A DNA stretch of 48,114 nucleotides from Suilimivivens sp964507235 (GTDB lineage: Bacteria; Bacillota; Clostridia; Lachnospirales; Lachnospiraceae), in NCBI GenBank assembly GCA_964507235.1, contig CAZDPE010000007.1:1-48114 (forward strand), in the 5' to 3' direction. Numbering within the stretch: the stretch's first letter is position 1; every line of letters begins with the position of its first letter. Positions 15,808-23,750 of the stretch are shown here, one piece after another. The notes below the pieces were generated by a model that was not told where the DNA came from, did no database searches, and was given only the letters and a program-made list of their open reading frames with translations. The position numbers and the translations under genes are program-made.

Positions 15808-17596
15808 AGGTTACCTGAAAAAATATGAAAATATCATAGGGACAATTGCATGTCTTCTTATCATCATGATTTTTACGGCGGTCAGATATGACTACTATTT
15901 CGATTTAAATGATGATGTGTTGATGAAGGATATACTGGCGGGTGTTTATACGGGAGTGCCTGAGGGGCACAACATTCAGATGCTGTGGCTTATCAGTGCG
16001 CTTATCAGCCTGTTTTACAGAGCAGGGAGAAGCTTGCCCTGGTATGGGCTGTTCTTGTGCTTTTGTCATTATGGAAGCCTGGGACTAATTATTCACAGAA
16101 GCCTTTCCTTTTGTCAAAAGCTGTCCGGAAAAGCACTGCTTTTGCTGACGGAAACGGTATTGATTATTTCGTTGTTTCTTGACCATCTGGTGGCGGCTCA
16201 GTATACAGTGACCTGCACGCTTCTTGCAGGCGCGGCGGCATTTCTGTTTTTTACTGCGGACAGTAATCTTCCGGCAAAGCAGTTTATCCGCAAAAATGCA
16301 GGAGCGGTGCTTCTTGTGGCATTGGCTTATTTGATACGTTCTGAAATGCTGCTTTTGGTGCTTCCCCTGATTTGCGTGGCAGGAGTGGTGAAATGGGGAA
16401 GCGAAGAGAAGATTTTTACAAAAGAGCATGCCGTTAAGTATCTGTCTGTAATCGGAGGGATTCTGGCGGGACTTGCCATAGGGCAGGTAAGCCATATGAT
16501 TGCTTACGGCAGTGAGCAGTGGCGTACCTTTACGGAGTATTTTAACAACAGAACAGAGCTTTATGATTTTCAGGAAATTCCTGATTATAAGGAGCATCAG
16601 CGGTTTTATGAGCAGATTGGCCTTACGGAAAGCGAAAAGCAGCTGCTTGATAATTATAACTTCGGCCTGGATGAAGAAATAGATGAAAAGCTTCTTGGTG
16701 AGATTGCGGAATATGCGGCGGTCAATAGGAGCGCTGATAAGCCTTTCATACAGAATCTTAAGGAAAGCGCAGGGGAATATTACAGAAGGACAGTTTATCC
16801 GCCTTCCCATAATGAAAGTGATTTTCCGTGGAACTGGGTGATAATGATTTCCTATCTGGCAGTATTTCTTACGGCTCTTTTGATAAAGGAAAAGAAGCTG
16901 TGGGTGCGCTTCCTTCAGATTTTATGGAAGCTTGCTTTTCTGGGAAGCGTCAGGACTGTTTTATGGATGTGGCTGATTATGCGTGACAGGGTTCCGGAAA
17001 GAATCAGTCATTCCATGTATTTAATGGAGCTATGCATTCTGCTTGCCATGCTCTTTGTGCAGTGCGGAAAGCTGAAAGAGGAAAGTCAGAGGACAGGCAG
17101 GATAAATCCGGTGCCGCTTCTTGCAGGGGCTGTATATGGTGTTCTGGCTTTAATATCCCTTCCTTCTTCCGTTTCTGCTGCAGATGCGGATGCGGCAGGG
17201 AAGGCACAGGCCAATGTCAGATATGAGCAGCTTTATGCTTATCTTGGCAATGAAGAAAATAAAAATAATTTTTATTTTATAGATGTATATTCCTCTGTGG
17301 CATATACGGAAAAAATGTTTGTAAATGTGGACAATTCCCTTGATAATTATGATATTATGGGAGGCTGGGCATGTAAAAGCCCTCTGTGGAGAAAGAAGCT
17401 TTCCGCTTTCGGCATTGATAATATGGAAACTGCCTTAGTGGAAAGAGAGGACGTTTTTTATGTGCAGGAAACGGGAGCAGATACTGACTGGCTGTATCAG
17501 TACTATGCAGACCATGGAGTGAATATTGTCATGGAGCTTGTAAGTGAAGCCAATGGGGAATTTGAAATTTATCGAATTGAGGAATGGGAAGGATGA
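15797..17596 (+). CDS. Large polytopic membrane protein, unknown function
   Basis: A 599-residue membrane protein with about eleven predicted helices and two soluble parts: a mid-protein segment (about residues 240-340) and a C-terminal outer domain of about 120 residues. The first loop reads RYDYYFDLNDDVLMKDILAG, rich in Asp as in GT-C enzymes. In overall plan it matches the proteins at 12816 and 19156 but shares no obvious sequence stretch with them. It begins inside wecE (AAGGA spaced about 5 bases) and ends in an ATGA overlap with the GNAT gene, so it is firmly embedded in the operon. Function is inferred only from topology and context: possibly a membrane glycosyltransferase or a glycan-modifying enzyme. 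Confidence 0.6.
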   Translation: MALKGYLKKYENIIGTIACLLIIMIFTAVRYDYYFDLNDDVLMKDILAGVYTGVPEGHNIQMLWLISALISLFYRAGRSLPWYGLFLCFCHYGSLGLIIHRSLSFCQKLSGKALLLLTETVLIISLFLDHLVAAQYTVTCTLLAGAAAFLFFTADSNLPAKQFIRKNAGAVLLVALAYLIRSEMLLLVLPLICVAGVVKWGSEEKIFTKEHAVKYLSVIGGILAGLAIGQVSHMIAYGSEQWRTFTEYFNNRTELYDFQEIPDYKEHQRFYEQIGLTESEKQLLDNYNFGLDEEIDEKLLGEIAEYAAVNRSADKPFIQNLKESAGEYYRRTVYPPSHNESDFPWNWVIMISYLAVFLTALLIKEKKLWVRFLQILWKLAFLGSVRTVLWMWLIMRDRVPERISHSMYLMELCILLAMLFVQCGKLKEESQRTGRINPVPLLAGAVYGVLALISLPSSVSAADADAAGKAQANVRYEQLYAYLGNEENKNNFYFIDVYSSVAYTEKMFVNVDNSLDNYDIMGGWACKSPLWRKKLSAFGIDNMETALVEREDVFYVQETGADTDWLYQYYADHGVNIVMELVSEANGEFEIYRIEEWEG

Positions 17597-18141
17597 CAGA
17601 AGACAGCAAAGATATCCTCTGCGGCGCGGACATTTATTTAAGGCCCATGACGGTTGAGGATACGGATTTCATTGTAAAATGGCGCAATGAGGATTTTGTG
17701 CGCAGGAATTTTATTTATCAGAAGCCCTTTACCAAAGAGGGGCATCTGAACTGGATAGAAACCATGGTAAAAACCGGAAAGGTCATCCAGTTTATAATCT
17801 GTACAAAAGAGGACAAGCCGGTGGGAAGTGTGTATCTGCGTGATATTGATGAAGTCCATCATAAGGCGGAATACGGCATTTTTATTGGAGAGAAGGACGC
17901 GCTTTCCCGCGGCTACGGTACGCAGGCCGCAAAGCTGATGCTCCGCTACAGCTTTAAAACGCTGAAGCTTCATAAACTGATGCTGCGGGTGCTTGCGGGA
18001 AATGACAGGGCGAAAAGAAGCTATGAAAAGGCGGGCTTTGTGCAGGAAGCTTATTTGAGGGAGGATGTATGCCTTGAGGACGGATACAGGGATGTGATTC
18101 TGATGGCCGCACTCAATCCGGAGGACAGGATACCGTCCTGA
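17593..18141 (+). CDS. GNAT-family N-acetyltransferase (RimJ/RimL type, sugar-modifying candidate)
   Basis: A 182-residue GNAT protein. The N-terminal strand and helix read IYLRPMTVEDTDFIVKWRNEDFVRR, the acetyl-CoA loop is SRGYGTQAAKLML, and LHKLMLRVLAGNDRAKRSYEKAGFV is the conserved motif before the last strands. RimJ/RimL-like members in glycan loci acetylate the 4-amino group of sugar nucleotides (WecD, PseH-type roles). ATG 17593 is chosen over 17584 because GAGGA (17579-17583) is spaced 9 bases from it and it forms an ATGA overlap with the upstream stop. Likely substrates are the WecE product or a UDP-4-amino sugar. Either the Fuc4N or the pseudaminate pathway could use it, and the sequence does not decide. 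Confidence 0.8.
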   Translation: MTEDSKDILCGADIYLRPMTVEDTDFIVKWRNEDFVRRNFIYQKPFTKEGHLNWIETMVKTGKVIQFIICTKEDKPVGSVYLRDIDEVHHKAEYGIFIGEKDALSRGYGTQAAKLMLRYSFKTLKLHKLMLRVLAGNDRAKRSYEKAGFVQEAYLREDVCLEDGYRDVILMAALNPEDRIPS

Positions 18142-18178
18142 CAATCATTGTTGATGGAAAGCTTAGGAGGCAATAAAA

Positions 18179-19159
18179 GTGGAAATGATAAGTTTTGTAA
18201 TTCCCTGTTACCGTTCTGCGGCAACGCTGCCGGGGGTGATTCGGGAAATTCAGGACACCATGAGGACCATAAAGTCTTATACTTATGAAATTATTCTTGT
18301 GAATGACTGCTCACCGGACGATACCTTCGGAACAATACGCAGGCTGTGTGAGGAGAATGATAATATCACGGGAATTAATCTGGCAAAAAACTTCGGGCAG
18401 CACAGCGCCCTTATGGCTGGCTTTCACCATGTAAAGGGTGATTTGGTGGTGTGTCTTGATGATGATGGACAGACCCCTGCCTGCGAAGCAGGGAAACTGA
18501 TTGCCGGAATCGAAGAGGGAGCGGATGTGGTTTATGCCAAATATAATCATAAGCATCATTCAGGCTTCCGCAATTTCGGCAGTCATATCAATGAGCTGAT
18601 GGTCCGGGTGATGCTGGGAAAGCCTAAAAATCTGTATCTGTCCAGCTATTTTGCCGCCAGAAGATTTGTGGTGGATGAAATGCTCCGCTATGAGTATGCT
18701 TATCCTTATGTTATCGGGCTGGTGCTCCGTACTACCAAAAATATTGTAAACGTGGAGGTAAATCACAGGGACAGGGAAGTGGGAACCTCAGGCTATACCC
18801 TGGGAAAGCTTTTAGCTTTGTGGTTTAACGGCTTTACGGCTTTCAGTGTCAAACCGTTAAGAATTGCCACGATTGCCGGTACCGTGTGCGCACTCTGCGG
18901 TTTTGCATATGGAATTTATACGATTATAAAGAAGATATTTATTCAGCCCCCTGACCTTGTAATCGGCTTCAGCGCCTTAATGTCGGTGATTGTGTTTATG
19001 GGTGGAATGCTTATGCTGATGATGGGGCTTGTGGGAGAATATATGGGAAGAATGTATATTTCCATGAATAACTCCCCTCAGTTTGTCATCAGGGAAATTG
19101 TAGGAAAAGAAGTAAGGACGGCAAACCGTCAGTCAAAGGACAGGGATGCAGCAGAATGA
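18179..19159 (+). CDS. GtrB/ArnC-like polyprenyl-phosphate glycosyltransferase (GT2)
   Basis: A 326-residue protein with a GT-A domain and two C-terminal membrane helices (about residues 230-255 and 265-290). Visible motifs are ISFVIPCYRSAATLPGVI, ILVNDCSPDDTF, NFGQHSALMAGF and the metal-binding CLDDDGQTP. HRDREVGTSGYTLGKLL is the typical stretch before the membrane anchors. Such enzymes move a sugar from a nucleotide donor to undecaprenyl phosphate on the inner face, producing a donor for GT-C enzymes outside. The start is GTG 18179, 8 bases after TTAGGAGG. The nearby polytopic proteins are natural users of the product. The stop overlaps the next ATG (ATGA). Confidence 0.88.
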   Translation: MEMISFVIPCYRSAATLPGVIREIQDTMRTIKSYTYEIILVNDCSPDDTFGTIRRLCEENDNITGINLAKNFGQHSALMAGFHHVKGDLVVCLDDDGQTPACEAGKLIAGIEEGADVVYAKYNHKHHSGFRNFGSHINELMVRVMLGKPKNLYLSSYFAARRFVVDEMLRYEYAYPYVIGLVLRTTKNIVNVEVNHRDREVGTSGYTLGKLLALWFNGFTAFSVKPLRIATIAGTVCALCGFAYGIYTIIKKIFIQPPDLVIGFSALMSVIVFMGGMLMLMMGLVGEYMGRMYISMNNSPQFVIREIVGKEVRTANRQSKDRDAAE

Positions 19160-21129
19160 AAACAGGTTGGAAGGATAAAAGCGGAGGCGGAAAGCTTACA
19201 ACTTTATACGGGGAAAAGCGTGAAATGCTTAAGACCGTGGCAGCGGCAGCCCTGAGCTTCGGATTAGTGTGCGCCATACCTGCCATGCTGCCCATAAAAG
19301 GAGAGGAGCTTAAGTTTACAGGCAGTATTGTGTCTTTTCTTCTGTGGCTTGCGCTTTTTTATCTGATGAACCGGGTTTTAAAGCATTCCTTTTCAGGCAG
19401 AAAAAGGAGATGGCTGATTCCCGGGCTGTTTTCTCTTATTGTTTCTGTCTGCATGACCTTTGGAGCGCAGCTGGAGCAAAAGGAAAGCGTTGCCTTTACG
19501 GAACCTTCCCTCTGGCTTTCTGTTCTGGTTCTGGCTGTTGCCGGCTCATTGCCGGTCCGTTATTGCTGGGACAGGCTTTCCACGGAAGAAAAGATTTCCG
19601 GAGAAGAAAAGATTTCCGGAGAAGAAAAGATTTCCGGGGAGGAAAAGATTTCCAGAGAAAAGACCGCCGACAAAGAAACTGTATCGGAGAATAAAATTTT
19701 ATCCGGGAAAGAAAAAGAAGATGAGGCGCCGGAAAAAAAGAGAGGCCTTTCGGATTTTCTGATTACTGCGGGACTGATTTTCGTGTGTTACCTTCCGGTA
19801 TTTCTGGCAGTGTATCCCGGATTTTTTGTATATGATGCCCAGGATGAGCTGATGCAGGTAATTACAAGAAGCTTTTCTACCCACCACCCTCTTTTGCACG
19901 TGCTTTTACTGGGAGGGATTATCCAGCTTGTATATAAAATCAGCGGTTCCTATAATCTGGGAATCGCCTGCTATACTTTATTTCAAATGGCGGCTCTTTC
20001 CCTTATTTTTGCGGGATGTATCGAAAGTCTGAAAAAAGAGGGCATGAAATTTGGGAAAAGAGTTTTAGTGGGCCTGTATTTCGGACTTTGGCCTACGATA
20101 GTCATGTTTTCCCTGTGTTCTGCAAAGGACGGCCTTTTTACGGGAATGCTGCTTATTATGGTGATGCTGCTTCGGGAGTTATGCAGGACACCGGAAGAAT
20201 TTTTTCAAAAAAAGCTGCATGCGGCTTTTCTGGGGATTTCATCTTTTTTTATGATGCTGCTTCGTCATAATGGTTTTTATGCTTTTCTGGTATTTGCAGT
20301 TGTACTGCTCCTTTTTTACAGAACAAAAGAATTTGTAAAGGTCAGGAAAAAGTTTCTTGTTCTGCTGGCGGCAGTCTTTGTGGGATATTTGCTTTTTAAT
20401 AAAGGCATGACAGCGGCATTTCATGCGGATGCGTCGGAAAATCAAGAACTTCTGACAGTTCCCATTCAGCAGATGGCAAGGGTTTATCGAATGGATGGGG
20501 AAAGCTTATCTGAGGAAGATAAAGCTGTTTTATATGAAATATTGCCAAAGGAAGCTTTGGAGAGATATGTGCCAAAGGTGTCTGACGGAGTGAAAGTGGA
20601 TTTTAATAATGAAGCCTACAGTAAAAATCCGGGAAAATATCTGAAGCTTTGGATGAAACTGGGAGCAGAGCATCCCTTTACTTATTTGAATGCATGGTTT
20701 ATGACCTCCTATGGATTCTGGTATCCTGATACGGTAATTGATGTTTACAGGGGAAACAGTGTGTTTACTTTTACTTATGGTGACAGCTCTTACTTTGGCT
20801 ATGAGGTGGAAGAGCCGGGGACGCGTGAGAGCAGGCTTCCCTTCCTTGCGGAAATCTACAGGCGGATGTCCCTGGAAATTTTTCAGCAGAGGATTCCTGT
20901 TTTATCCATGCTGTTTTCCCCGGGATTTCTGTTTTATGTTTTTCTGTTTTTTGCGGGCTTTTTCTGGTATTCGGGTGACAGTGCAAGGCTGATGCCTTAC
21001 TGCCTTCCGGGACTCTTATGGCTGACAGTAATTTTAGGACCCACTTATCTTGTGAGATATGTGGTATTCTTGTGGGTGCTTGCGCCGGTGCTTTTGTGGG
21101 ATTTTCTGCATTACCGCAGGCGGGCATGA
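19156..21129 (+). CDS. Large polytopic membrane protein (DUF6020-like) with charged repeat linker
   Basis: A 657-residue protein with about four N-terminal helices, a long charged linker (about residues 143-200) and then eight or more helices. The linker holds four EEKISG-type repeats encoded by an 18-bp tandem repeat. After the linker, GFFVYDAQDELMQVITRSFS and THHPLLHVLL suggest an acidic and His-containing outer loop as in GT-C enzymes, and I recall similar Lachnospiraceae proteins being labelled DUF6020. The gene starts in an ATGA overlap, probably by translational coupling. Its stop codon lies in GCATGACTTTGAC, the core of a dispersed palindromic element, so the true C-terminus may have been altered. 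The function is unknown; extracytoplasmic glycosyl transfer is a reasonable guess. Confidence 0.65.
   Translation: MKTGWKDKSGGGKLTTLYGEKREMLKTVAAAALSFGLVCAIPAMLPIKGEELKFTGSIVSFLLWLALFYLMNRVLKHSFSGRKRRWLIPGLFSLIVSVCMTFGAQLEQKESVAFTEPSLWLSVLVLAVAGSLPVRYCWDRLSTEEKISGEEKISGEEKISGEEKISREKTADKETVSENKILSGKEKEDEAPEKKRGLSDFLITAGLIFVCYLPVFLAVYPGFFVYDAQDELMQVITRSFSTHHPLLHVLLLGGIIQLVYKISGSYNLGIACYTLFQMAALSLIFAGCIESLKKEGMKFGKRVLVGLYFGLWPTIVMFSLCSAKDGLFTGMLLIMVMLLRELCRTPEEFFQKKLHAAFLGISSFFMMLLRHNGFYAFLVFAVVLLLFYRTKEFVKVRKKFLVLLAAVFVGYLLFNKGMTAAFHADASENQELLTVPIQQMARVYRMDGESLSEEDKAVLYEILPKEALERYVPKVSDGVKVDFNNEAYSKNPGKYLKLWMKLGAEHPFTYLNAWFMTSYGFWYPDTVIDVYRGNSVFTFTYGDSSYFGYEVEEPGTRESRLPFLAEIYRRMSLEIFQQRIPVLSMLFSPGFLFYVFLFFAGFFWYSGDSARLMPYCLPGLLWLTVILGPTYLVRYVVFLWVLAPVLLWDFLHYRRRA
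19585..19656 (+). repeat. Four 18-bp in-frame tandem repeats
   Basis: GAAGAAAAGATTTCCGGA is repeated from 19585, 19603, 19621 and 19639 with few changes; the first two copies are identical. It encodes EEKISG three times and then EEKISR inside the cytoplasmic or periplasmic linker of the polytopic protein. Loss or gain of units keeps the frame and would only change linker length. Confidence 0.9.
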
Positions 21130-21161
21130 CTTTGACGAATGCCGCAAGGGAATAAAGGCAA
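21124..21161 (+). repeat. Dispersed palindromic element, partial copy 1
   Basis: GCATGACTTTGAC followed by GAATGCCGCAAGGGAATAAAGGC matches, in this orientation, the reverse complement of the elements at 45331-45447 and 48075-48114. Only one arm of the core hairpin is present. The TGA of GCATGAC is the stop codon of the upstream polytopic membrane protein. Confidence 0.65.
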
Positions 21162-21164
21162 GGT

Positions 21165-21193
21165 TTGATAATTAAACATAACTGTGATATACT
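21165..21193 (+). promoter_or_regulatory. Strong internal promoter for the glycan assembly operon
   Basis: TTGATA (21165-21170) and TATACT (21188-21193) have a 17-base spacer, with an extended -10 TG at 21185-21186. Start of transcription is expected near 21200, leaving a leader of about 58 bases before ATG 21258. It follows the palindromic element and marks the border between the membrane-protein block and the assembly block. Confidence 0.7.
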
Positions 21194-21257
21194 ACCCATG
21201 GTTATGACAGAAAAGATAATTCAGTTGTGAATTTAATGAGAAAGGCATGGTTATTAG

Positions 21258-23750
21258 ATGAAAAAGATTGTTTATAAAAGTAAAGCAGCAGAAGCAGTCA
21301 TCATCCTGACAGCGGTATGCCTTCTTTTGACTTTATGGCCTCTTAGAATATGGCATGAACAGGTAACATCAAGGGTGGAGCCCCAGACAGGTACCATGAC
21401 AGAGGTAATTAATGAAGAGAAAACAGTGCTGCAGACTATCACGGCACAGTATGACCACATGGATACCATTCGTGTTTATCTGGGTGAAAACAGTGTGGGG
21501 GAGGATTTTTACCTCAGGATTTTAGATGAACAATGGCAGATGGTTTGTGAGGAAAAGGTAATCATTAATCAGGAAAATCTTCCCGGCTATCAGGAGGCCA
21601 TGATTGATATTGACATGGAAGTGGGAAAGAATTATTTTGTTATCCTTCAGGGAGATGATTCGGAAATCTTTGCAGGATATGAAGCGGTTCCCATGACGGA
21701 TATGCCTTTTCTCGGAACGATGTATTATAATGACAGCACGATGGAAGGCATGAGTCTTGTTGCGGATTATAATTACGGCGTACCTTTAAGGAAGGGCAGG
21801 GTGCTCCTGTTCGGGGCGGTAATTACAGCAGCGGCTTTATTGCTTGTCCTGGCTGTCCGTTCTTATTATAAGAAAAAAGAAGATAAGCTGATTACGGTGG
21901 AAAGGGCATTTAAATTCGTGATGAATCCCATAGTGGCGGCAGGTACTCTTGTGTGCCTTCTGGCAGTTTTAATGGGGGCTTTCGGCGGTTATCTGCTTGA
22001 TAATACTGTATTTTTTATCAGCGTGCTTTTCCTTGCCGGAATTTTATTTTACGGAATTAATCATAACAGGGATGGACAGGAGGATATTTTTACCTTCGAT
22101 TATATGAAATCTCATTTGGCGGATTTATTTCAGTCAGTCTGTATTGCAGGGGCGGTAGCTGCCTGCTGTGAGTATATGAGCGGTCTGTACGATATTCATC
22201 ATGCGGTGGCAGAACGTAAGGAAATGATATGGTTTGCCCTTGCCGTAATCGCCATGTTCAAGTGGAAAGAAATTGTGAATCTTTACAATGTGATTTACCT
22301 GCTGGCGGCCGGAGCATATGGATATCATTATTACCGTGTAAATCTGACACCGGAAATGGACGAGCTTCATGTGCAGGTGCTTAAATATACAGTGTGGGCT
22401 GCCGTTCTGCTTGGTTTCATTATGATTCGTACGGTGGTCGGCCTGTGCAGAAAGAAGCTGGCAAAGCCGTCATATTTATATGCGGGGCTTCTGGCTTTGT
22501 TTTTTGCTTTGATTATTATATTCCGGAACGGAAGATGGTGGAGCGTAGCCCTTGTGGTTTCCTTTACTTTATTTTATCTGAATTACGGTATGTGGGAGCA
22601 CAGGGAAAGAGTGCTTGTCAACATTGCAAGGGGCGTAGCCCTGCAGTTTATTGTGTCCACAGGCTATTGTCTGCTGCACAGACCTTATGTTACTTACAGA
22701 AATGCCAGGTATACACATATTTTCCATACCGTAACCATTACGGCTTCTTACCTGACAATGGTGGAATGCGTGGCTGCAGTGCTGCTTTTGAGTAAGCTTT
22801 CAAAAAGCAGGAAGCTTAGGAATATCTGGAAAGAACTGGCCTTTTGGGGCGTGGTATCTTCTTATATGATATTTACGATGGCAAGAACAGGATATTTTGC
22901 AGTGGGAATCACTGTTTTGTTTGCGATTATTATTATGGCAGCGGGGAAGGGAATGGCAAAACTGAAGAATATGGGTATCAGCCTTCTGATGATGATTGCA
23001 TCCGTTCTTGTCTGTCTGCCTGTTGCCTTTAGCCTGCAGAGGAATGTGCCCATTCTGGTAAGCGACCCTTTTCTTTATGAAATTGAGTATTCCATGTACT
23101 GTCCTGAAGATGTTATGAGGGGCAGGAATCTGGATTCCAAGAATTTTATGCGTGTGGGACGCTTTATAGATGTATTTTGCGAGAAGATTTTCGGGGTTCC
23201 GGAAGGCACCTTTGACATTTACGGAGAAATCGAACAGTACCGGGAAAGCCATGCCGAAAAAATAGCGGCATATGAAGCGGAGGCAGCTTCCCTGAAGGCA
23301 ATAGCCGCAGAGGAAAATGGAGAGATACAGGAGGAAGTTATTCCCGAATCCCAGGAGGAGGATTATACCAACGGCAGAATTGATATTTTCCACTCTTATA
23401 TGGAACAGCTCAATATGACAGGGCATGAAGAAATGGGAGCAATTCTTGAAAACGGGGAAATTGCAACCCATGCTCATAATATTTATCTGCAGGTTGCTTA
23501 TGACCATGGTATTTTGGTGGGAATTGTGTTTGTACTGGTGGGAATAGCCACATTTATTAGCGGATGTTTGTATTATTATAGAAAAAAGGACAAAATAACT
23601 TATGCAGCGCTTCCGGCAGTCGTAACTGCAGCAGTGGGCGTGGCAGGTATGGTTGAATGGATTTTCCACTTAAGTAATCCCTGCGGCTTCTTGCTGATGC
23701 TGGTCATTACGCCGCTTGTATTTAAAAATGAAGGTTTGAGCAATGAGTGA
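21258..23750 (+). CDS. O-antigen ligase/polymerase-like membrane protein
   Basis: An 830-residue polytopic protein. After one N-terminal helix it has an extracytoplasmic, probably beta-rich domain (about residues 30-180), then about a dozen helices. A large outer loop (about residues 590-730) ends in the Wzy_C/WaaL signature THAHNIYLQVAYDHGILVG (His738 and His740). This family joins undecaprenyl-diphosphate-linked glycans to each other (Wzy), to lipid (WaaL) or to protein (PglL-type O-oligosaccharyltransferase). At 830 residues it is much longer than the usual 400-600, because of the extra N-terminal domain. The ribosome binding site is weak (AAAGG, 12 bases away). The stop overlaps the next gene by 8 bases. 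Whether it polymerises or transfers cannot be read from the sequence. Confidence 0.8.
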   Translation: MKKIVYKSKAAEAVIILTAVCLLLTLWPLRIWHEQVTSRVEPQTGTMTEVINEEKTVLQTITAQYDHMDTIRVYLGENSVGEDFYLRILDEQWQMVCEEKVIINQENLPGYQEAMIDIDMEVGKNYFVILQGDDSEIFAGYEAVPMTDMPFLGTMYYNDSTMEGMSLVADYNYGVPLRKGRVLLFGAVITAAALLLVLAVRSYYKKKEDKLITVERAFKFVMNPIVAAGTLVCLLAVLMGAFGGYLLDNTVFFISVLFLAGILFYGINHNRDGQEDIFTFDYMKSHLADLFQSVCIAGAVAACCEYMSGLYDIHHAVAERKEMIWFALAVIAMFKWKEIVNLYNVIYLLAAGAYGYHYYRVNLTPEMDELHVQVLKYTVWAAVLLGFIMIRTVVGLCRKKLAKPSYLYAGLLALFFALIIIFRNGRWWSVALVVSFTLFYLNYGMWEHRERVLVNIARGVALQFIVSTGYCLLHRPYVTYRNARYTHIFHTVTITASYLTMVECVAAVLLLSKLSKSRKLRNIWKELAFWGVVSSYMIFTMARTGYFAVGITVLFAIIIMAAGKGMAKLKNMGISLLMMIASVLVCLPVAFSLQRNVPILVSDPFLYEIEYSMYCPEDVMRGRNLDSKNFMRVGRFIDVFCEKIFGVPEGTFDIYGEIEQYRESHAEKIAAYEAEAASLKAIAAEENGEIQEEVIPESQEEDYTNGRIDIFHSYMEQLNMTGHEEMGAILENGEIATHAHNIYLQVAYDHGILVGIVFVLVGIATFISGCLYYYRKKDKITYAALPAVVTAAVGVAGMVEWIFHLSNPCGFLLMLVITPLVFKNEGLSNE

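Noticed and set aside
16085..16810. 241-codon minus-strand frame
   Set aside because: It is antisense to the 599-aa membrane protein, has a basic low-complexity composition and no ribosome binding site; it is a shadow frame.
22800..23669. 289-codon minus-strand frame
   Set aside because: It is antisense to the O-antigen ligase-like gene, with Cys- and His-rich composition typical of complementary-strand frames.
21258..23750. STT3/PglB-type oligosaccharyltransferase
   Set aside because: No WWDYG-type motif is present; the THAHNIYLQ motif fits the Wzy/WaaL/PglL group instead.
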